Below, one piece after another: positions 52,977 through 62,045 of a stretch of DNA of 64,000 bases. The stretch is from Anaerolineales bacterium. GTDB taxonomy: Bacteria; Chloroflexota; Anaerolineae; Anaerolineales; Villigracilaceae. The notes under the pieces are model-generated. The model was not told where the DNA came from. It saw nothing but the letters and a program-made list of their open reading frames with translations, and did no database searches. Every line of letters begins with the position of its first letter. Positions within the stretch are counted from its first letter, which is position 1. The translations under genes and the position numbers were made by a program. Where the stretch lies: NCBI GenBank assembly GCA_020634885.1, contig JACKAW010000002.1, forward strand, positions 186,001 to 250,000. The letters run 5' to 3'.

Positions 52977-52999
52977 AAGCCCCTCAATTTGAGGGGCTT
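52977..52999 (-). terminator. Terminator of tRNA-Ser
   Basis: A perfect stem AAGCCCCTCA/TGAGGGGCTT-type repeat (AAGCCCCTC with GAGGGGCTT) just downstream of the tRNA on the minus strand, reading into TTTATT. Confidence 0.75.
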
Positions 53000-53004
53000 G
53001 AGTG

Positions 53005-53093
53005 TGGCGGAGAGGGCGGGATTCGAACCCGCGAACCTTTGTGGGTTACACGCTTTCCAAGCGTGCGCGCTAAGCCAACTACGCGACCTCTCC
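53005..53093 (-). tRNA. tRNA-Ser (anticodon GGA)
   Basis: Acceptor GGAGAGG/CCTCTCC, anticodon stem CACGC/GCGTG with loop TTGGAAA (GGA), a long class II variable arm, and T loop TTCGAAT. Discriminator G and an encoded CCA end are present, unlike the other two tRNAs of this window. Confidence 0.95.
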
Positions 53094-53130
53094 AACTGGA
53101 CAGCGGGCAAAATTATACCACGGGTTTTTC

Positions 53131-55047
53131 TTAGGGCAACCCTTGATCCGTAGCATCAACTCTTTTTACGATCTCAATTGATTCGGCATGAAAAATATTG
53201 AAAGCGGTTAGTTCAGGCTCAGTTTCCCATGTGCCGCACATGGAAAGCTGCACTCCAGGTGGGGGGAGCAGCTTTGAATCGACAATGATCAATGCCTCAT
53301 GATTTGAGGCGAGGTCTAGAGTGGCAATGAGAGTAGCGGGTGGATTAATCTCCTTAAGCTGCCAGGTAAGATTCAAATCAGCCAGATCATGGGCGTTGTT
53401 GCGAAAAAGACCGACGTGGTAGTTTGGCATCCAATCAAGAAACTCCACATTTCCACGATGAATATTGATGTATGTCCCTTTATCGAAATTGACCACGATC
53501 AGTGAACTTGAATTCGGGCAGGCAACCGCAGGCAGGTTAAATCTTTGATCTGTAGATTGAAGCAGGATGGCAGGGATGATTGTGAAGAAGAGAAGAATGC
53601 CCGAAAGGGTTGCAATGGAGTTTGGCTGAAATAAGGACGATTCCATTTCCCATGCAAGCCATTTGAATTTTAAGTTTTTGAAAAGGGAATACATCCCCAT
53701 AGCAGGAAGCAAGGCAAAAAATGGAATGGTTGCTGCGTACAGGCGAACGCGGTAAGCATCTGTGGGTGGTACAAACGGAACGGACGCCAACACCCCCAGC
53801 GCACCGAAAATGGCAAGGCTGGCATAAGGGTCTGTTCTATTTTTCCACCAATGGTAAATCCCGATCCCATTTAATAGGTACATACCATACCGTGCTGCTT
53901 CATTTACCCAGTAATTCCCACCCCCGACAAATGAATATGCGTTGTACCAACTGCTTGAAAAGAAAAAACGCCAATACTTTATGGCTCCCTGTAGCGCCAA
54001 TTCTGGATGTTGAAGAAATTGGGCAAGAATTAATTGGTATACCGATGTTGTTTCAAAGCCTTCGGGATTGGCTTCAAATATATATGTCCATGATTTTCCG
54101 CCCGAAACCAGCCCATATAGTGCCCATGAAAAATTGGAGAAAGCAGAGGCGTTTGGTCCTGCCAAAATGCGGATCATTATATTGTTCAAAATAAAAGCGG
54201 ATGCTGTTAATATAGCGCCCAAAATAAAAAATCGGAACGAGAACCGACCCTTGGCTCGAAAAACAAACCCGCCCCAGATCAGGAGCGCAGGCAGTACAAA
54301 CATTGCGCCTGGACGAATATTCAACGCGAGTGCGATCAATGCAATGCCTGTCAGAACTTCCCATTGCTTTTCTTTGCGAACTCCCCCCCAGATCAACCCC
54401 AAACCCAACAGACTCACAGGCAACCCGAACGATTCAGTCATGGTCGTGCCGCTGTGGTGGCGAAAATAGAGAAACATCAGAATCAGGAAAAAGACAGCGG
54501 CTACCGGACCATGTGTGCGCTGAATTTCTTTGGAAGAAAGGAAACTTGCCAGCCCCGCGATTGCCGTCACAATGGCAAGCGCCGTAATGAGATTTCGACC
54601 CGTGATAAAAAGTAAAAAAGAGAGAAAGCTTGCAAAAAGCGGACGCATGGCAGTGAAATCGGATATTGACATTCCGTACGAAATACGGAGGGCATCTGTG
54701 TAATAGCTGACCGCATCACTGATGGGAATTAATCCATTGATCATGATGGAGAGAGTTTGTCCGCTTGCCCATAGCCCAGCCAATGACAATGCAAAGATGG
54801 ACATGACTGTACTCAAGCTGATAATCTTTCCCAGTCTCCCTGGAATAGAGAATACGATGAGTAACACAATGCCGACCGAAGGAATTACAATACCAAAACC
54901 GGTTCGTAATGACATGCTGGTCGGACGGGAAAGATTGGGAACTAACATGAGCGAAAAAAATATCACCGCAGTAACTAAGCATATAACCCGCCAAAGCACT
55001 GGGTGGATTTTTTGAATCATATCGTTGAACGATTTTAAATACATCAT
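53131..55047 (-). CDS. Multi-pass membrane protein, likely GT-C glycosyltransferase
   Basis: 638 residues with about 11-12 transmembrane helices in the first 480 and a soluble C-terminal domain (about 500-638). The overall plan (PMT/ArnT-like, GT39/GT83) suggests a lipid-linked-sugar glycosyltransferase; no clear catalytic motif can be named. It starts at ATG 55047, 6 nt after a TATAAT box (55054-55059, minus strand), a leaderless layout. Confidence 0.6.
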   Translation of the reverse strand: MMYLKSFNDMIQKIHPVLWRVICLVTAVIFFSLMLVPNLSRPTSMSLRTGFGIVIPSVGIVLLIVFSIPGRLGKIISLSTVMSIFALSLAGLWASGQTLSIMINGLIPISDAVSYYTDALRISYGMSISDFTAMRPLFASFLSFLLFITGRNLITALAIVTAIAGLASFLSSKEIQRTHGPVAAVFFLILMFLYFRHHSGTTMTESFGLPVSLLGLGLIWGGVRKEKQWEVLTGIALIALALNIRPGAMFVLPALLIWGGFVFRAKGRFSFRFFILGAILTASAFILNNIMIRILAGPNASAFSNFSWALYGLVSGGKSWTYIFEANPEGFETTSVYQLILAQFLQHPELALQGAIKYWRFFFSSSWYNAYSFVGGGNYWVNEAARYGMYLLNGIGIYHWWKNRTDPYASLAIFGALGVLASVPFVPPTDAYRVRLYAATIPFFALLPAMGMYSLFKNLKFKWLAWEMESSLFQPNSIATLSGILLFFTIIPAILLQSTDQRFNLPAVACPNSSSLIVVNFDKGTYINIHRGNVEFLDWMPNYHVGLFRNNAHDLADLNLTWQLKEINPPATLIATLDLASNHEALIIVDSKLLPPPGVQLSMCGTWETEPELTAFNIFHAESIEIVKRVDATDQGLP

Positions 55048-55097
55048 ATAATAATTATAAACTAGGTATTGCGAGAGTTCCCCGTGCTTGCTGTCTT

Positions 55098-55964
55098 TTA
55101 TTTTGTTGAAGATAAATTAAAGTAGATAATGGCTGTCATTGCAATGGTTGTGGCTAGGGTTATAATGCTTCCTTCAATACCAAAAGAACCTCCTGTAAGT
55201 AATGTGGGTCCTTTAATTCTTAAGATATGCCATGCGGAACTCCATTGTTCCTGTCCGCTAATGGACAGGCCAAATACAGGACCAAGTAAAAAGTTCCAGG
55301 CAAAATGCAGCCCAATGGGCAGCCATAAATTGTTGCCGCTAACTTTATAGGCAACGGCAAATAAAATACCAGCTAGGAAAACGTTCAAAGCAGGCAGCCA
55401 CTCTCCTTTGAACGCTCCAATGTGATAGAGCATAAATATAATCGCAGAGATAAATATCGCCCAGTAACTACCAAAATTCTTTTCGAGGGTAATAAAAATA
55501 TATCCTCTGCCTAACACCTCCTGTGCGGCAACATTAAGAATCATGGCAGATGCAGCCCACAAAATAGGGGTGATCTGTAATTGTCCGCCTGATTGTAAAT
55601 GAACCAGACCTAATAGTGCCAATACACCGATTGGGATAGCCAGCCATATTACTCCGCCTAATATGCCAAATAATAGGTCCGTGCCTGGGTTGATATTCTT
55701 GAATCCTATTTCGATCCAGGAGCGATGCTCAATAAAATGCATCATAACCCAGGTGGAAAATAGTAGGACTGCAAAAGAAGAAAAATCATAATACACGCGC
55801 ATTTGAAGCGGGTGGCTTAGATCGAGTTTCTCGAAATATTTACTGAACGGAACAATGAATGGTGCGGCGGCAACGCCCCAAAGAATTGTAAAGACAAGTA
55901 TTTTCCAAATGGCAGACCACAAGCGAACCAATAAGGTAGAGTCTGAGTGTTGAATGATGTTCAT
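55098..55964 (-). CDS. CPBP-family intramembrane protease-like protein
   Basis: 288 residues, about eight transmembrane helices. The ABI/CPBP motifs are NVAAQEVLGRGYIF (about 150-163), corresponding to EExxxR but with Gln for the first Glu, then LYHIG (about 190) and GLHFAWNF (about 233-240) with the conserved His residues. Loss of one Glu may weaken or alter proteolysis. Shine-Dalgarno AAGG is present. It lies 12 bp after the GNAT gene. Confidence 0.75.
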   Translation of the reverse strand: MNIIQHSDSTLLVRLWSAIWKILVFTILWGVAAAPFIVPFSKYFEKLDLSHPLQMRVYYDFSSFAVLLFSTWVMMHFIEHRSWIEIGFKNINPGTDLLFGILGGVIWLAIPIGVLALLGLVHLQSGGQLQITPILWAASAMILNVAAQEVLGRGYIFITLEKNFGSYWAIFISAIIFMLYHIGAFKGEWLPALNVFLAGILFAVAYKVSGNNLWLPIGLHFAWNFLLGPVFGLSISGQEQWSSAWHILRIKGPTLLTGGSFGIEGSIITLATTIAMTAIIYFNLSSTK

Positions 55965-55976
55965 GGGTGAAACCTT

Positions 55977-56957
55977 TTAAGGAACAATATTTTTTTCGTA
56001 AATTGCGCTTCGTAGAATGGGTTTGAAGCTGCAGCTTTCATACAGGGCAAATGCACCGCTGGGATTTTGTGTATCCACACCGAGCATGGCTTCAGTCATA
56101 CCCATGTCTTTGAACATTTGCAGGCTGCGCATGAGCAGAGCGCGGGCGAGACCACGCTTGCGCCACGGGCGGCGGGTGAAGATTGGATCGGTCAGACCGC
56201 GCTTTAAGTTGAATTGTTTATTTGCTTCTTCGTCCACCGTGTTCAATACCCCTGCCACAACTTCGCCGCCATCCCATGCGACTTGCCAGAGCGAAGGTTG
56301 GAATATTGGATCGGCTACCCATGCTTGATAGTTGGCTTCAGACAGGGGACTATGACCCCAATGATCCTTGAATGCTTTATCCAGAGCATCGACGACGGTG
56401 CGATATTGATCTGCCTGTACTGCACGAACTTCCAGCCCGGCGGGTAGAGATGGCACTTCGATAGGTTCGTTCAGGTCGCGTGTCATTCGGTTCATAAAGC
56501 GGACAGTGTTGAAGCCATGCTCTTCCAGCGCAGTGCGCAGCATATCATCTTGGTCGAGGTTTCGCAGAAAAGCCCGCAAGACATGCTTGTTCGAAACCGC
56601 AGATTTGGAGGCGATCTCTCGTGAGCGCTTTTCCACCCAACCCAGTAAATAGGAGTGAAGTTCTATTGTTCTTACTGAGGGGTGAAGGTTGAGCGGAAAA
56701 CTGAAAACCTGGCGCTGCTCATCATCCAGTTCCCAGCCCACACGGACGTAGGCAACCAGTTCGCCCTGCCCGTCTTCAACCATAAGCATGTCTATCTCAG
56801 GGGTTGAGTTTTCGAGGTGGTTGTAATTGCGTTCAACATCTTCAGCAGTTGTCCAGCTTTGGGTGTTCTCTGCGATTGAAATCTCTTGGATCAGCTTCGC
56901 CATTTTGGCAAAATCTTCGCGCCCGGCAAATGGACGGAATTGAATATTGTTGTTCAC
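55977..56957 (-). CDS. GNAT-family N-acetyltransferase
   Basis: 326 residues with two GNAT-like halves; the C-terminal one has the acetyl-CoA loop RRPWRKRGLARALLMRSLQMF (about 272-292) followed by GVDTQNPSGAFALYES. The N-terminal half is degenerate. The substrate is unknown. The start is GTG 56957, well supported by GAGGAGG upstream. Confidence 0.85.
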   Translation of the reverse strand: MNNNIQFRPFAGREDFAKMAKLIQEISIAENTQSWTTAEDVERNYNHLENSTPEIDMLMVEDGQGELVAYVRVGWELDDEQRQVFSFPLNLHPSVRTIELHSYLLGWVEKRSREIASKSAVSNKHVLRAFLRNLDQDDMLRTALEEHGFNTVRFMNRMTRDLNEPIEVPSLPAGLEVRAVQADQYRTVVDALDKAFKDHWGHSPLSEANYQAWVADPIFQPSLWQVAWDGGEVVAGVLNTVDEEANKQFNLKRGLTDPIFTRRPWRKRGLARALLMRSLQMFKDMGMTEAMLGVDTQNPSGAFALYESCSFKPILRSAIYEKNIVP

Positions 56958-56986
56958 GCGAGCCTCCTCATATTTTCAGGCAGGTG

Positions 56987-57571
56987 TTATTCTGCACTGC
57001 CCAACGCCCAAGCGTTGATATTGCCCATCAGCTTCGCCAGACCGTTCACCAATAGCACTGAAAGCGCTCCTAGAGCAAGTCCTGCCACGGAAACAAGCAG
57101 TGCTTCAGGGATGGATGTAATCTGATACCCGTTCCAAAGCATGAACTGCGCGTCGGGAACGTTGTTTAGAACGATGGGTGTACCGATCAATGCCAGGCTG
57201 ACACTTACGAATGTGATTGCCACTGTAAAAGAAATGATCCCAAGCGGCATTTTCAGCAATAAATAACCGAACTGCTTCCAAAACTCTGCGCTTTTTAACT
57301 GCGAGGCAAGGATTGCCGTGATCGTTTCTTTGTTGGATGGGCGCGCCTCGGGCTTGGCGATTTGCAAACCGAGCAACTTGGCAGTAATGAGCCGGTCAAA
57401 GTCGCCAAGCAGGTAGGTGATGAAGATCATCGCGAACAAGATCGGCAGACCGATCAGCGTGATAGAAAGTCCAATGCCAAGCGAAAAACCGGCAACCAGA
57501 ATGGTGAAGTATAGAACGCCCAGCGGCAGGTTGAGAAGTAAATATACAAGGTTGGGAAGGAACTTTTTCAT
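56987..57571 (-). CDS. Sensor-domain (PF13796-like) membrane protein
   Basis: 194 residues with two similar pairs of transmembrane helices: LVYLLLNLPLGVLYFTILVAG near 8 and YLLLKMPLGIISFTVAITF near 105. LNLPLGVLYF and LKMPLGIISF are the duplicated motif of the putative Sensor domain found in actinobacterial and Chloroflexi proteins. It follows an RHH regulator by 13 bp and is probably its target. Confidence 0.75.
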   Translation of the reverse strand: MKKFLPNLVYLLLNLPLGVLYFTILVAGFSLGIGLSITLIGLPILFAMIFITYLLGDFDRLITAKLLGLQIAKPEARPSNKETITAILASQLKSAEFWKQFGYLLLKMPLGIISFTVAITFVSVSLALIGTPIVLNNVPDAQFMLWNGYQITSIPEALLVSVAGLALGALSVLLVNGLAKLMGNINAWALGSAE

Positions 57572-57584
57572 TTCGTTAAATCTC

Positions 57585-57977
57585 CTATCGAATTTTTTCA
57601 GCTTTTTCAAGCGCATCTTTTATTTCATTACGTGCCTGAAAGATGCCATACACTTTTATGCTATCGATCACTTCAAGAACAAGCGCCACGGGCACATCAC
57701 TAGAGATGTGATATACACCTAACACATCGACCTTGATCTTTTCACCCTTGGTTTTGTAGCGTTCAAAATCCTCCAAGGAATGTGCAAATGCGCCCACCCC
57801 AAACGAATGGCGGGTGACCGCTTGCTGCACCTCAATTACGTGCTTATCTAACTGTGAGCGGATCGCCGAACGAATGAAGTCGGTACGGTTCGAGTAATGC
57901 CCTTGCTCGACCAACAAATCGATCTTGCCGAGGTCTACGGCGCCTACATTGATGGTAATTTTCTCTGTCTCAGTCAT
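57585..57977 (-). CDS. Ribbon-helix-helix (CopG-type) transcriptional regulator
   Basis: 130 residues. The N-terminal RHH fold (about 5-45: ITINVGAVDLGKIDLLVEQ, SNRTDFIRSAIRSQL) binds DNA; a C-terminal domain of about 70 residues (VDVLGVYHISSDVPVALVLEVIDSIKVYG) is likely a ligand or oligomerisation module. Two inverted repeats flank its promoter, suggesting autoregulation. GGAG precedes the start. Confidence 0.85.
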   Translation of the reverse strand: MTETEKITINVGAVDLGKIDLLVEQGHYSNRTDFIRSAIRSQLDKHVIEVQQAVTRHSFGVGAFAHSLEDFERYKTKGEKIKVDVLGVYHISSDVPVALVLEVIDSIKVYGIFQARNEIKDALEKAEKIR

Positions 57978-57992
57978 TTTTATACTCCATGA

Positions 57993-58084
57993 ACCATCTG
58001 TGTGGATGGTATATGGAGTATTTTATGCAAATCTCCGGTTTTGTCAAGGAAAAAACCATCCTTGTGGATGGTATGTAGATGGTT
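57993..58084 (-). promoter_or_regulatory. RHH regulator promoter with two ACCATC/GATGGT operators
   Basis: Inverted repeats ACCATC-N6-GATGGT at 57993-58010 and 58055-58072, centres 62 bp apart, with a third half site at 58079-58084. Between them on the minus strand lies TTGACA (58042-58047), 16 bp, TAAAAT (58020-58025). The layout suggests repression by looping or cooperative binding. Confidence 0.8.
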
Positions 58085-58258
58085 AGAAGCAGCTCGAACA
58101 TCTAGAAAGAGGCGAAATCTCTCAATCTTTTTGGCTTTGGCTGATATTCCCAGCCAAAAGGGTTTTCATCAAAATGCTCAATCGCATCAAACTTGATTTT
58201 GGGCTTGATCTTGCGCTTCTAAAATTTTCCATCTCCTCAGCCTTTTCAGCCTTCTGAC
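58085..58258 (-). pseudogene. Possible frameshifted small ORF remnant
   Basis: On the minus strand an ORF (about 58102-58218) encodes a protein-like tail: KPKIKFDAIEHFDENPFGWE, then YQPKPKRLRDFASF and stop. The adjacent frame carries KAEKAEEMENF just upstream, ending where this frame begins, as if one base were lost or gained. No family is recognised; chance coding is possible. Confidence 0.25.
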
Positions 58259-58298
58259 AAAATAAAAACTGGAGAGAACTCTCTCCAGTTTTTATTTT
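58259..58298 (-). terminator. Terminator of the lipoprotein gene
   Basis: AAAAACTGGAGAGA and its complement with flanking A and T runs, just past the 3' end of the lipoprotein gene. Confidence 0.85.
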
Positions 58299-58312
58299 GT
58301 CGCGTATGGTAA

Positions 58313-59380
58313 TTACTTTGGCACTATAAAACAGACGCAATTCTGACCATTGTTGTCACAAAGTAGAATTGTGTCAATTGGACAGGTAAATCCGCCGCCG
58401 CCGCCAGGTACAGGATCAACTTGCACATCTCGGGTCGGGAGTAGACAAATTCCAGGCTCTTTGCCAGTAGGCTGAAAACCAACAGCCATGCGGCAGGTAT
58501 TATCGATTTCAGCCACATCTTTGATGGGATAGAAATTGGGCAACCCAATGTCGGCAGCTCCAGCCTGTTCATGTGAGTAGGCATCATTCAGGTCAAAGGT
58601 GGTTGGGTCAATGTTGTGGGCAGCCCAAAAATTGATAAGGTATTTGCTGGTTTCCTTGAGTGCTGCACGATTGATGGCAAATTCGATCATATTTGGGTCG
58701 TTGGGAGAGATTCGCACCCATGCCGTATCGGGATTTTCACCCGTACCTTGGTCGAAGAAAAGAGTCTCAAATCCATCACTATCGGCTGGTTTTTCATCGG
58801 TAAGTGCTGGAGATTCGCCGCCTACGTTTTGGTTGGCATCTTGATACACACGTACACCGCTCACAGTCCAATCGGTGGTGGTGGGTTTGTCTGCCACGAT
58901 CAGCCATTCGGCTTTTCCGTTTAGGTTTGTGTCGATTTCAACCGCATACTGGGCGTTTGATCCACTGGAAAGATCAATGAGAAGAATTCGCCCATAGATC
59001 CACATATCATCCTGAAAGACCCAGCTATCGATAATGTCCAGTTCGGGGAAGTAAGTATCCATTGTGTTTGCGTTGAAAGGACGCTCAAAACGACCAAAGG
59101 TAAAGCGGTCGCCGCCAATGGGGGTCTTGTTTTCGAGAATTTTTGAAGAGTTGAAATCACTAGCTTCGCCGCTCTGATCTTCCGGGAAATTGACGGGAAT
59201 ATCAGTATGCTGAATGGGGGGAGCTTCAGCAGGGGGAGCGCTTTCGGTTGAGGGTGCAGCTTCGGTTGCCGGGGCGGCTTCGGTTGCAGAAGATTCTTCT
59301 GCTGTGGGAAGCCCACATGCCATAAGCACGAAGACCATTAAAAACATCGCAAGAAGATTACGTACGCGCGGGGTATACAT
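58313..59380 (-). CDS. Secreted lipoprotein of unknown function
   Basis: 355 residues. Lipobox LMACG (Cys about residue 22), a repeated ATEAAP-type linker (about 30-55), a globular domain, and a C-terminal Gly stretch (PGGGGGFTCP) followed by a Cys-rich tail (CPIDTILLCDNNGQNCVC). The DxNxNGKAEW element (about 168) resembles a calcium-binding loop. AGGAG precedes the start. No named family recognised. Confidence 0.7.
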   Translation of the reverse strand: MYTPRVRNLLAMFLMVFVLMACGLPTAEESSATEAAPATEAAPSTESAPPAEAPPIQHTDIPVNFPEDQSGEASDFNSSKILENKTPIGGDRFTFGRFERPFNANTMDTYFPELDIIDSWVFQDDMWIYGRILLIDLSSGSNAQYAVEIDTNLNGKAEWLIVADKPTTTDWTVSGVRVYQDANQNVGGESPALTDEKPADSDGFETLFFDQGTGENPDTAWVRISPNDPNMIEFAINRAALKETSKYLINFWAAHNIDPTTFDLNDAYSHEQAGAADIGLPNFYPIKDVAEIDNTCRMAVGFQPTGKEPGICLLPTRDVQVDPVPGGGGGFTCPIDTILLCDNNGQNCVCFIVPK

Positions 59381-59492
59381 TAAACTTTTTCTCCTATTTA
59401 TAAATTAATTCGCAGGTTGAATTTTACGGATACTTTTTCAATTCAAAAGAGTACCGAAGTCCTTTTTTTGTTGTTTTGGTACTTTTGGTTGA

Positions 59493-60113
59493 ATGAACTG
59501 GCAACCGTATCTTGACCCCGATTATATGGATTTACCGTTACAAAACCGCTACACAGACCTGCCGTATAATCAGGATATGTCGTTTATCCCACAACCTCCT
59601 CGTATACCTTTCTTTCTAAAACTTGGCATCTTATTATCTGAAAAGATCACCGGTAAAATGATGCTCCCACCGCGCATTCTCTCGTGGTATCCCAAAGCCG
59701 CCGTCGGTTCTGGCATCATGGAAGCGCTTGTCGCTCATGAAGATGGGCATATGGATAAACGTATGCTGAAACTCATTCGGATGTCGGCTTCAAATGCGGT
59801 TGCCTGCCCCTTCTGTGTAGACATGAACTCACATGAATACAGCAAGTATGGCATTACTGACGAAGAAGCAGAATCCCTGCGCGGTGATTTTGAAATCATC
59901 GCCTCTTTTTCTGAGCGTGAAAAATTGGCAATTGCTTACACCCGCCTTATTTCTGCCACGCCGTTAAAGTTCCACCCCGATGTTGTCGGAAAAGTAAAAG
60001 CCGCCTTCACCGAACGGGAATTTGTGATTCTCGTCAGCACGGCGGCACAGGTCAATTTTTGGGCGAGGCTTATTCAAGGACTTGGCATCCCGCCCGCCGG
60101 ATTTGGGGAATAA
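59493..60113 (+). CDS. AhpD-like / carboxymuconolactone decarboxylase family protein
   Basis: 206 residues. The redox motif CPFC (about 107-110) in VACPFCVDMNSHE is the CxxC...H signature of AhpD-like alkylhydroperoxidase proteins. Some relatives carry selenocysteine at the first or second position; here both codons are Cys, though the genome has tRNA-Sec. A TACTTT -10-like box ends 7 nt before the ATG, possibly leaderless. Confidence 0.8.
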   Translation: MNWQPYLDPDYMDLPLQNRYTDLPYNQDMSFIPQPPRIPFFLKLGILLSEKITGKMMLPPRILSWYPKAAVGSGIMEALVAHEDGHMDKRMLKLIRMSASNAVACPFCVDMNSHEYSKYGITDEEAESLRGDFEIIASFSEREKLAIAYTRLISATPLKFHPDVVGKVKAAFTEREFVILVSTAAQVNFWARLIQGLGIPPAGFGE

Positions 60114-60114
60114 A

Positions 60115-60154
60115 GAAGACCTCCGAAGTCAACATTGACTTTGGAGGTCTTTTT
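60115..60154. terminator. Bidirectional terminator
   Basis: A nearly perfect stem (AAGAAGACCTCC..GTC with GAC..GGAGGTCTTTTT) between convergent AhpD-like and etfA genes. Confidence 0.85.
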
Positions 60155-60166
60155 ACCAATTACGAA

Positions 60167-61180
60167 TTACTTCCCCAACTTCTTCTTCATCGCCTCGGTC
60201 AGCGCAGGTAATATCTGGAACAGATCTCCCACCACGCCGTAGCGGGCTTGCTTGAAGATGGGCGCATCGGCGTCTTTATTGATTGCGACGATAACTTTGG
60301 CATTGCGCATGCCGACCAAATGCTGAATCGCGCCAGAGATACCAGCGGCAATATACAGATCAGGTGCAACGACTTTGCCGGTCTGCCCGACTTGATGAGC
60401 GTAGGGGATGTAACCACCGTCCACCGCGGCGCGAGAGGCACCCACAGCGCCGCCGAGCAATTGCGCCAGGTCGGTGACCAAGGCAAAGCCCTGCTGGGCG
60501 CGCCAGACTTCGGCTTGTTTCTCGTCCATGCCTGCGGGTGGGGTGAGGGATGGGTTGTTCGAAACGCCGCGTCCACCAGAAACAATGACAGAGGCATCGC
60601 CCAAATTGACGGCGCTTTCAGAGGCAGAGTAGCCTTCAACAGATGATTTCGCTTCACCCGCCGCCGCAACCTTGGTGATGGTTCCGCTTTTGCCTGCTTC
60701 ACGCTCAGGCTTCGGGAAGGCACGTCCGCGAATGGTCGCCATCACAGGCTTGCCCGTGCAGACGGTCTTTTCCATCAACTTGCCTTCGTAGATCGGGCGG
60801 GTCGCCACAAATGAATCGCCGTTCGCTTCGAGACCGACGAGATCGGTCAACACGCCAGTGTTCAAGTCCACGGCTGCCATGGCGGCAAGCTCACGGGTTC
60901 GCGAAGTGGTCGGGAGCAGGATCAGGTTCGGGCTTTGGGAAGAGGCGAGCGCGGAGAGTGTGGAAGCATACGTCTCAGCGCGGTAATCTGCCAGCGAGGC
61001 ATCATCCGCAACAAGGACTTCATCCGCGCCATATTCCACAGCGGCTTTGGCAACTTCATCTACACCATTTCCAAACACCAACGCAACGGCTGTGCCAAAA
61101 CTTTTTGCGAGACCGAGCGCTTCCCACGAAGCGGGCTGAACATCCCCTTTGAAGTGATCGATATAAACAAAAGTTTTCAT
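60167..61180 (-). CDS. etfA: Electron transfer flavoprotein alpha subunit
   Basis: 337 residues. The C-terminal FAD domain shows VSGGRGVSNN, LGGAVGASRAAVDGGYIPYAHQVGQTGKVVAPDLYIAAGISGAIQHLVGM and NKDADAPIF (about 210-305), the ETF-alpha signature. With EtfB it carries electrons from acyl-CoA or other dehydrogenases to the quinone pool. ATG 61180 overlaps the etfB stop (ATGA). Confidence 0.96.
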   Translation of the reverse strand: MKTFVYIDHFKGDVQPASWEALGLAKSFGTAVALVFGNGVDEVAKAAVEYGADEVLVADDASLADYRAETYASTLSALASSQSPNLILLPTTSRTRELAAMAAVDLNTGVLTDLVGLEANGDSFVATRPIYEGKLMEKTVCTGKPVMATIRGRAFPKPEREAGKSGTITKVAAAGEAKSSVEGYSASESAVNLGDASVIVSGGRGVSNNPSLTPPAGMDEKQAEVWRAQQGFALVTDLAQLLGGAVGASRAAVDGGYIPYAHQVGQTGKVVAPDLYIAAGISGAIQHLVGMRNAKVIVAINKDADAPIFKQARYGVVGDLFQILPALTEAMKKKLGK

Positions 61181-61947
61181 AGCACCTTCTCCGCGATGAT
61201 TTTGTCGGCGAGTTTTTCGGCGATCTCGGCAGGGCTTTCACCGGTGATCATTTCCACTTCGCGCGTGTTTGTGGGCGGGGTGATCAACTCGCTGCGGGTC
61301 ACAACCACGGCGGGGGCGCTAATGCCGAGGTCTGCCAAAGACCAAACGGGGATGTTCGCCTTGGAGGCTTTGCGGATGCCCATGAACGACGGGTAGCGCG
61401 GTTCGCCAATGCTTTGCACGACGCTCAGCACTGCGGGCAGATTGGCTTTCATGATCTGCCGACCTTCCTCGAGGACGCGTTCAACGGTCACGGCGCTTCC
61501 TTCGACCTTGATGCTGCCAGCCAACCCAAGCATGGGATAACCTAGAAGCCTTGCAGTCTGCGGCGGAGTGAGCCCGGCGCCATTGTCGAGTGTCTGCCGA
61601 CCGAAGACGACCATATCGGCATCGCCAACTTTCTTGATTGCCGCTGCAAGCACTTTCGCCGCACCGACGGTGTCGAGGTCACTCAACGCCGCATCTGAAA
61701 CGAGGATGGCTTCATCTGCACCCATGGCGAGGGCGTGCTTGAGCGCCTCCTTCGCGGACTCGGGTCCGACGCACAAGGCAGTGACGGTTCCACCCGTGGC
61801 TTCCTTCTGCTGTAACGCGCCTTCAACCGCATATTCATCGAACGGGTTGATGACCAGCGGCGCGTCGCCCCATGAGACCTGCCCGCCTTCGGCTTTTACC
61901 TTCGCCTCCGAGTCGGGGACTTGCTTGATACATGCGATGATTTTCAA
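61177..61947 (-). CDS. etfB: Electron transfer flavoprotein beta subunit
   Basis: 256 residues: KIIACIKQVPDSEAKV at the N-terminus, NPFDEYAVEGAL (about 36-47) and the AMP-binding region CVGPESAKEALKHALAMGADEAILVSD (about 60-86). The start is TTG 61947, set by AAGGAG (61954-61959, minus strand) 6 nt upstream and by family alignment; the in-frame ATG further upstream adds a non-conserved polar extension. Confidence 0.93.
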   Translation of the reverse strand: MKIIACIKQVPDSEAKVKAEGGQVSWGDAPLVINPFDEYAVEGALQQKEATGGTVTALCVGPESAKEALKHALAMGADEAILVSDAALSDLDTVGAAKVLAAAIKKVGDADMVVFGRQTLDNGAGLTPPQTARLLGYPMLGLAGSIKVEGSAVTVERVLEEGRQIMKANLPAVLSVVQSIGEPRYPSFMGIRKASKANIPVWSLADLGISAPAVVVTRSELITPPTNTREVEMITGESPAEIAEKLADKIIAEKVL

Positions 61948-62045
61948 GTGAGACTCCTTGTGAAAATTCTTTTCACCACGACGGGTCACGAAGTGCCACG
62001 AGGGTTTTTTCCTTTGTGCAACTTGGTGATACTTTGTGGTTTGTT

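Noticed and set aside
59493..60113. AhpD-like protein as a selenoprotein
   Set aside because: Both motif positions are Cys codons and there is no in-frame TGA.
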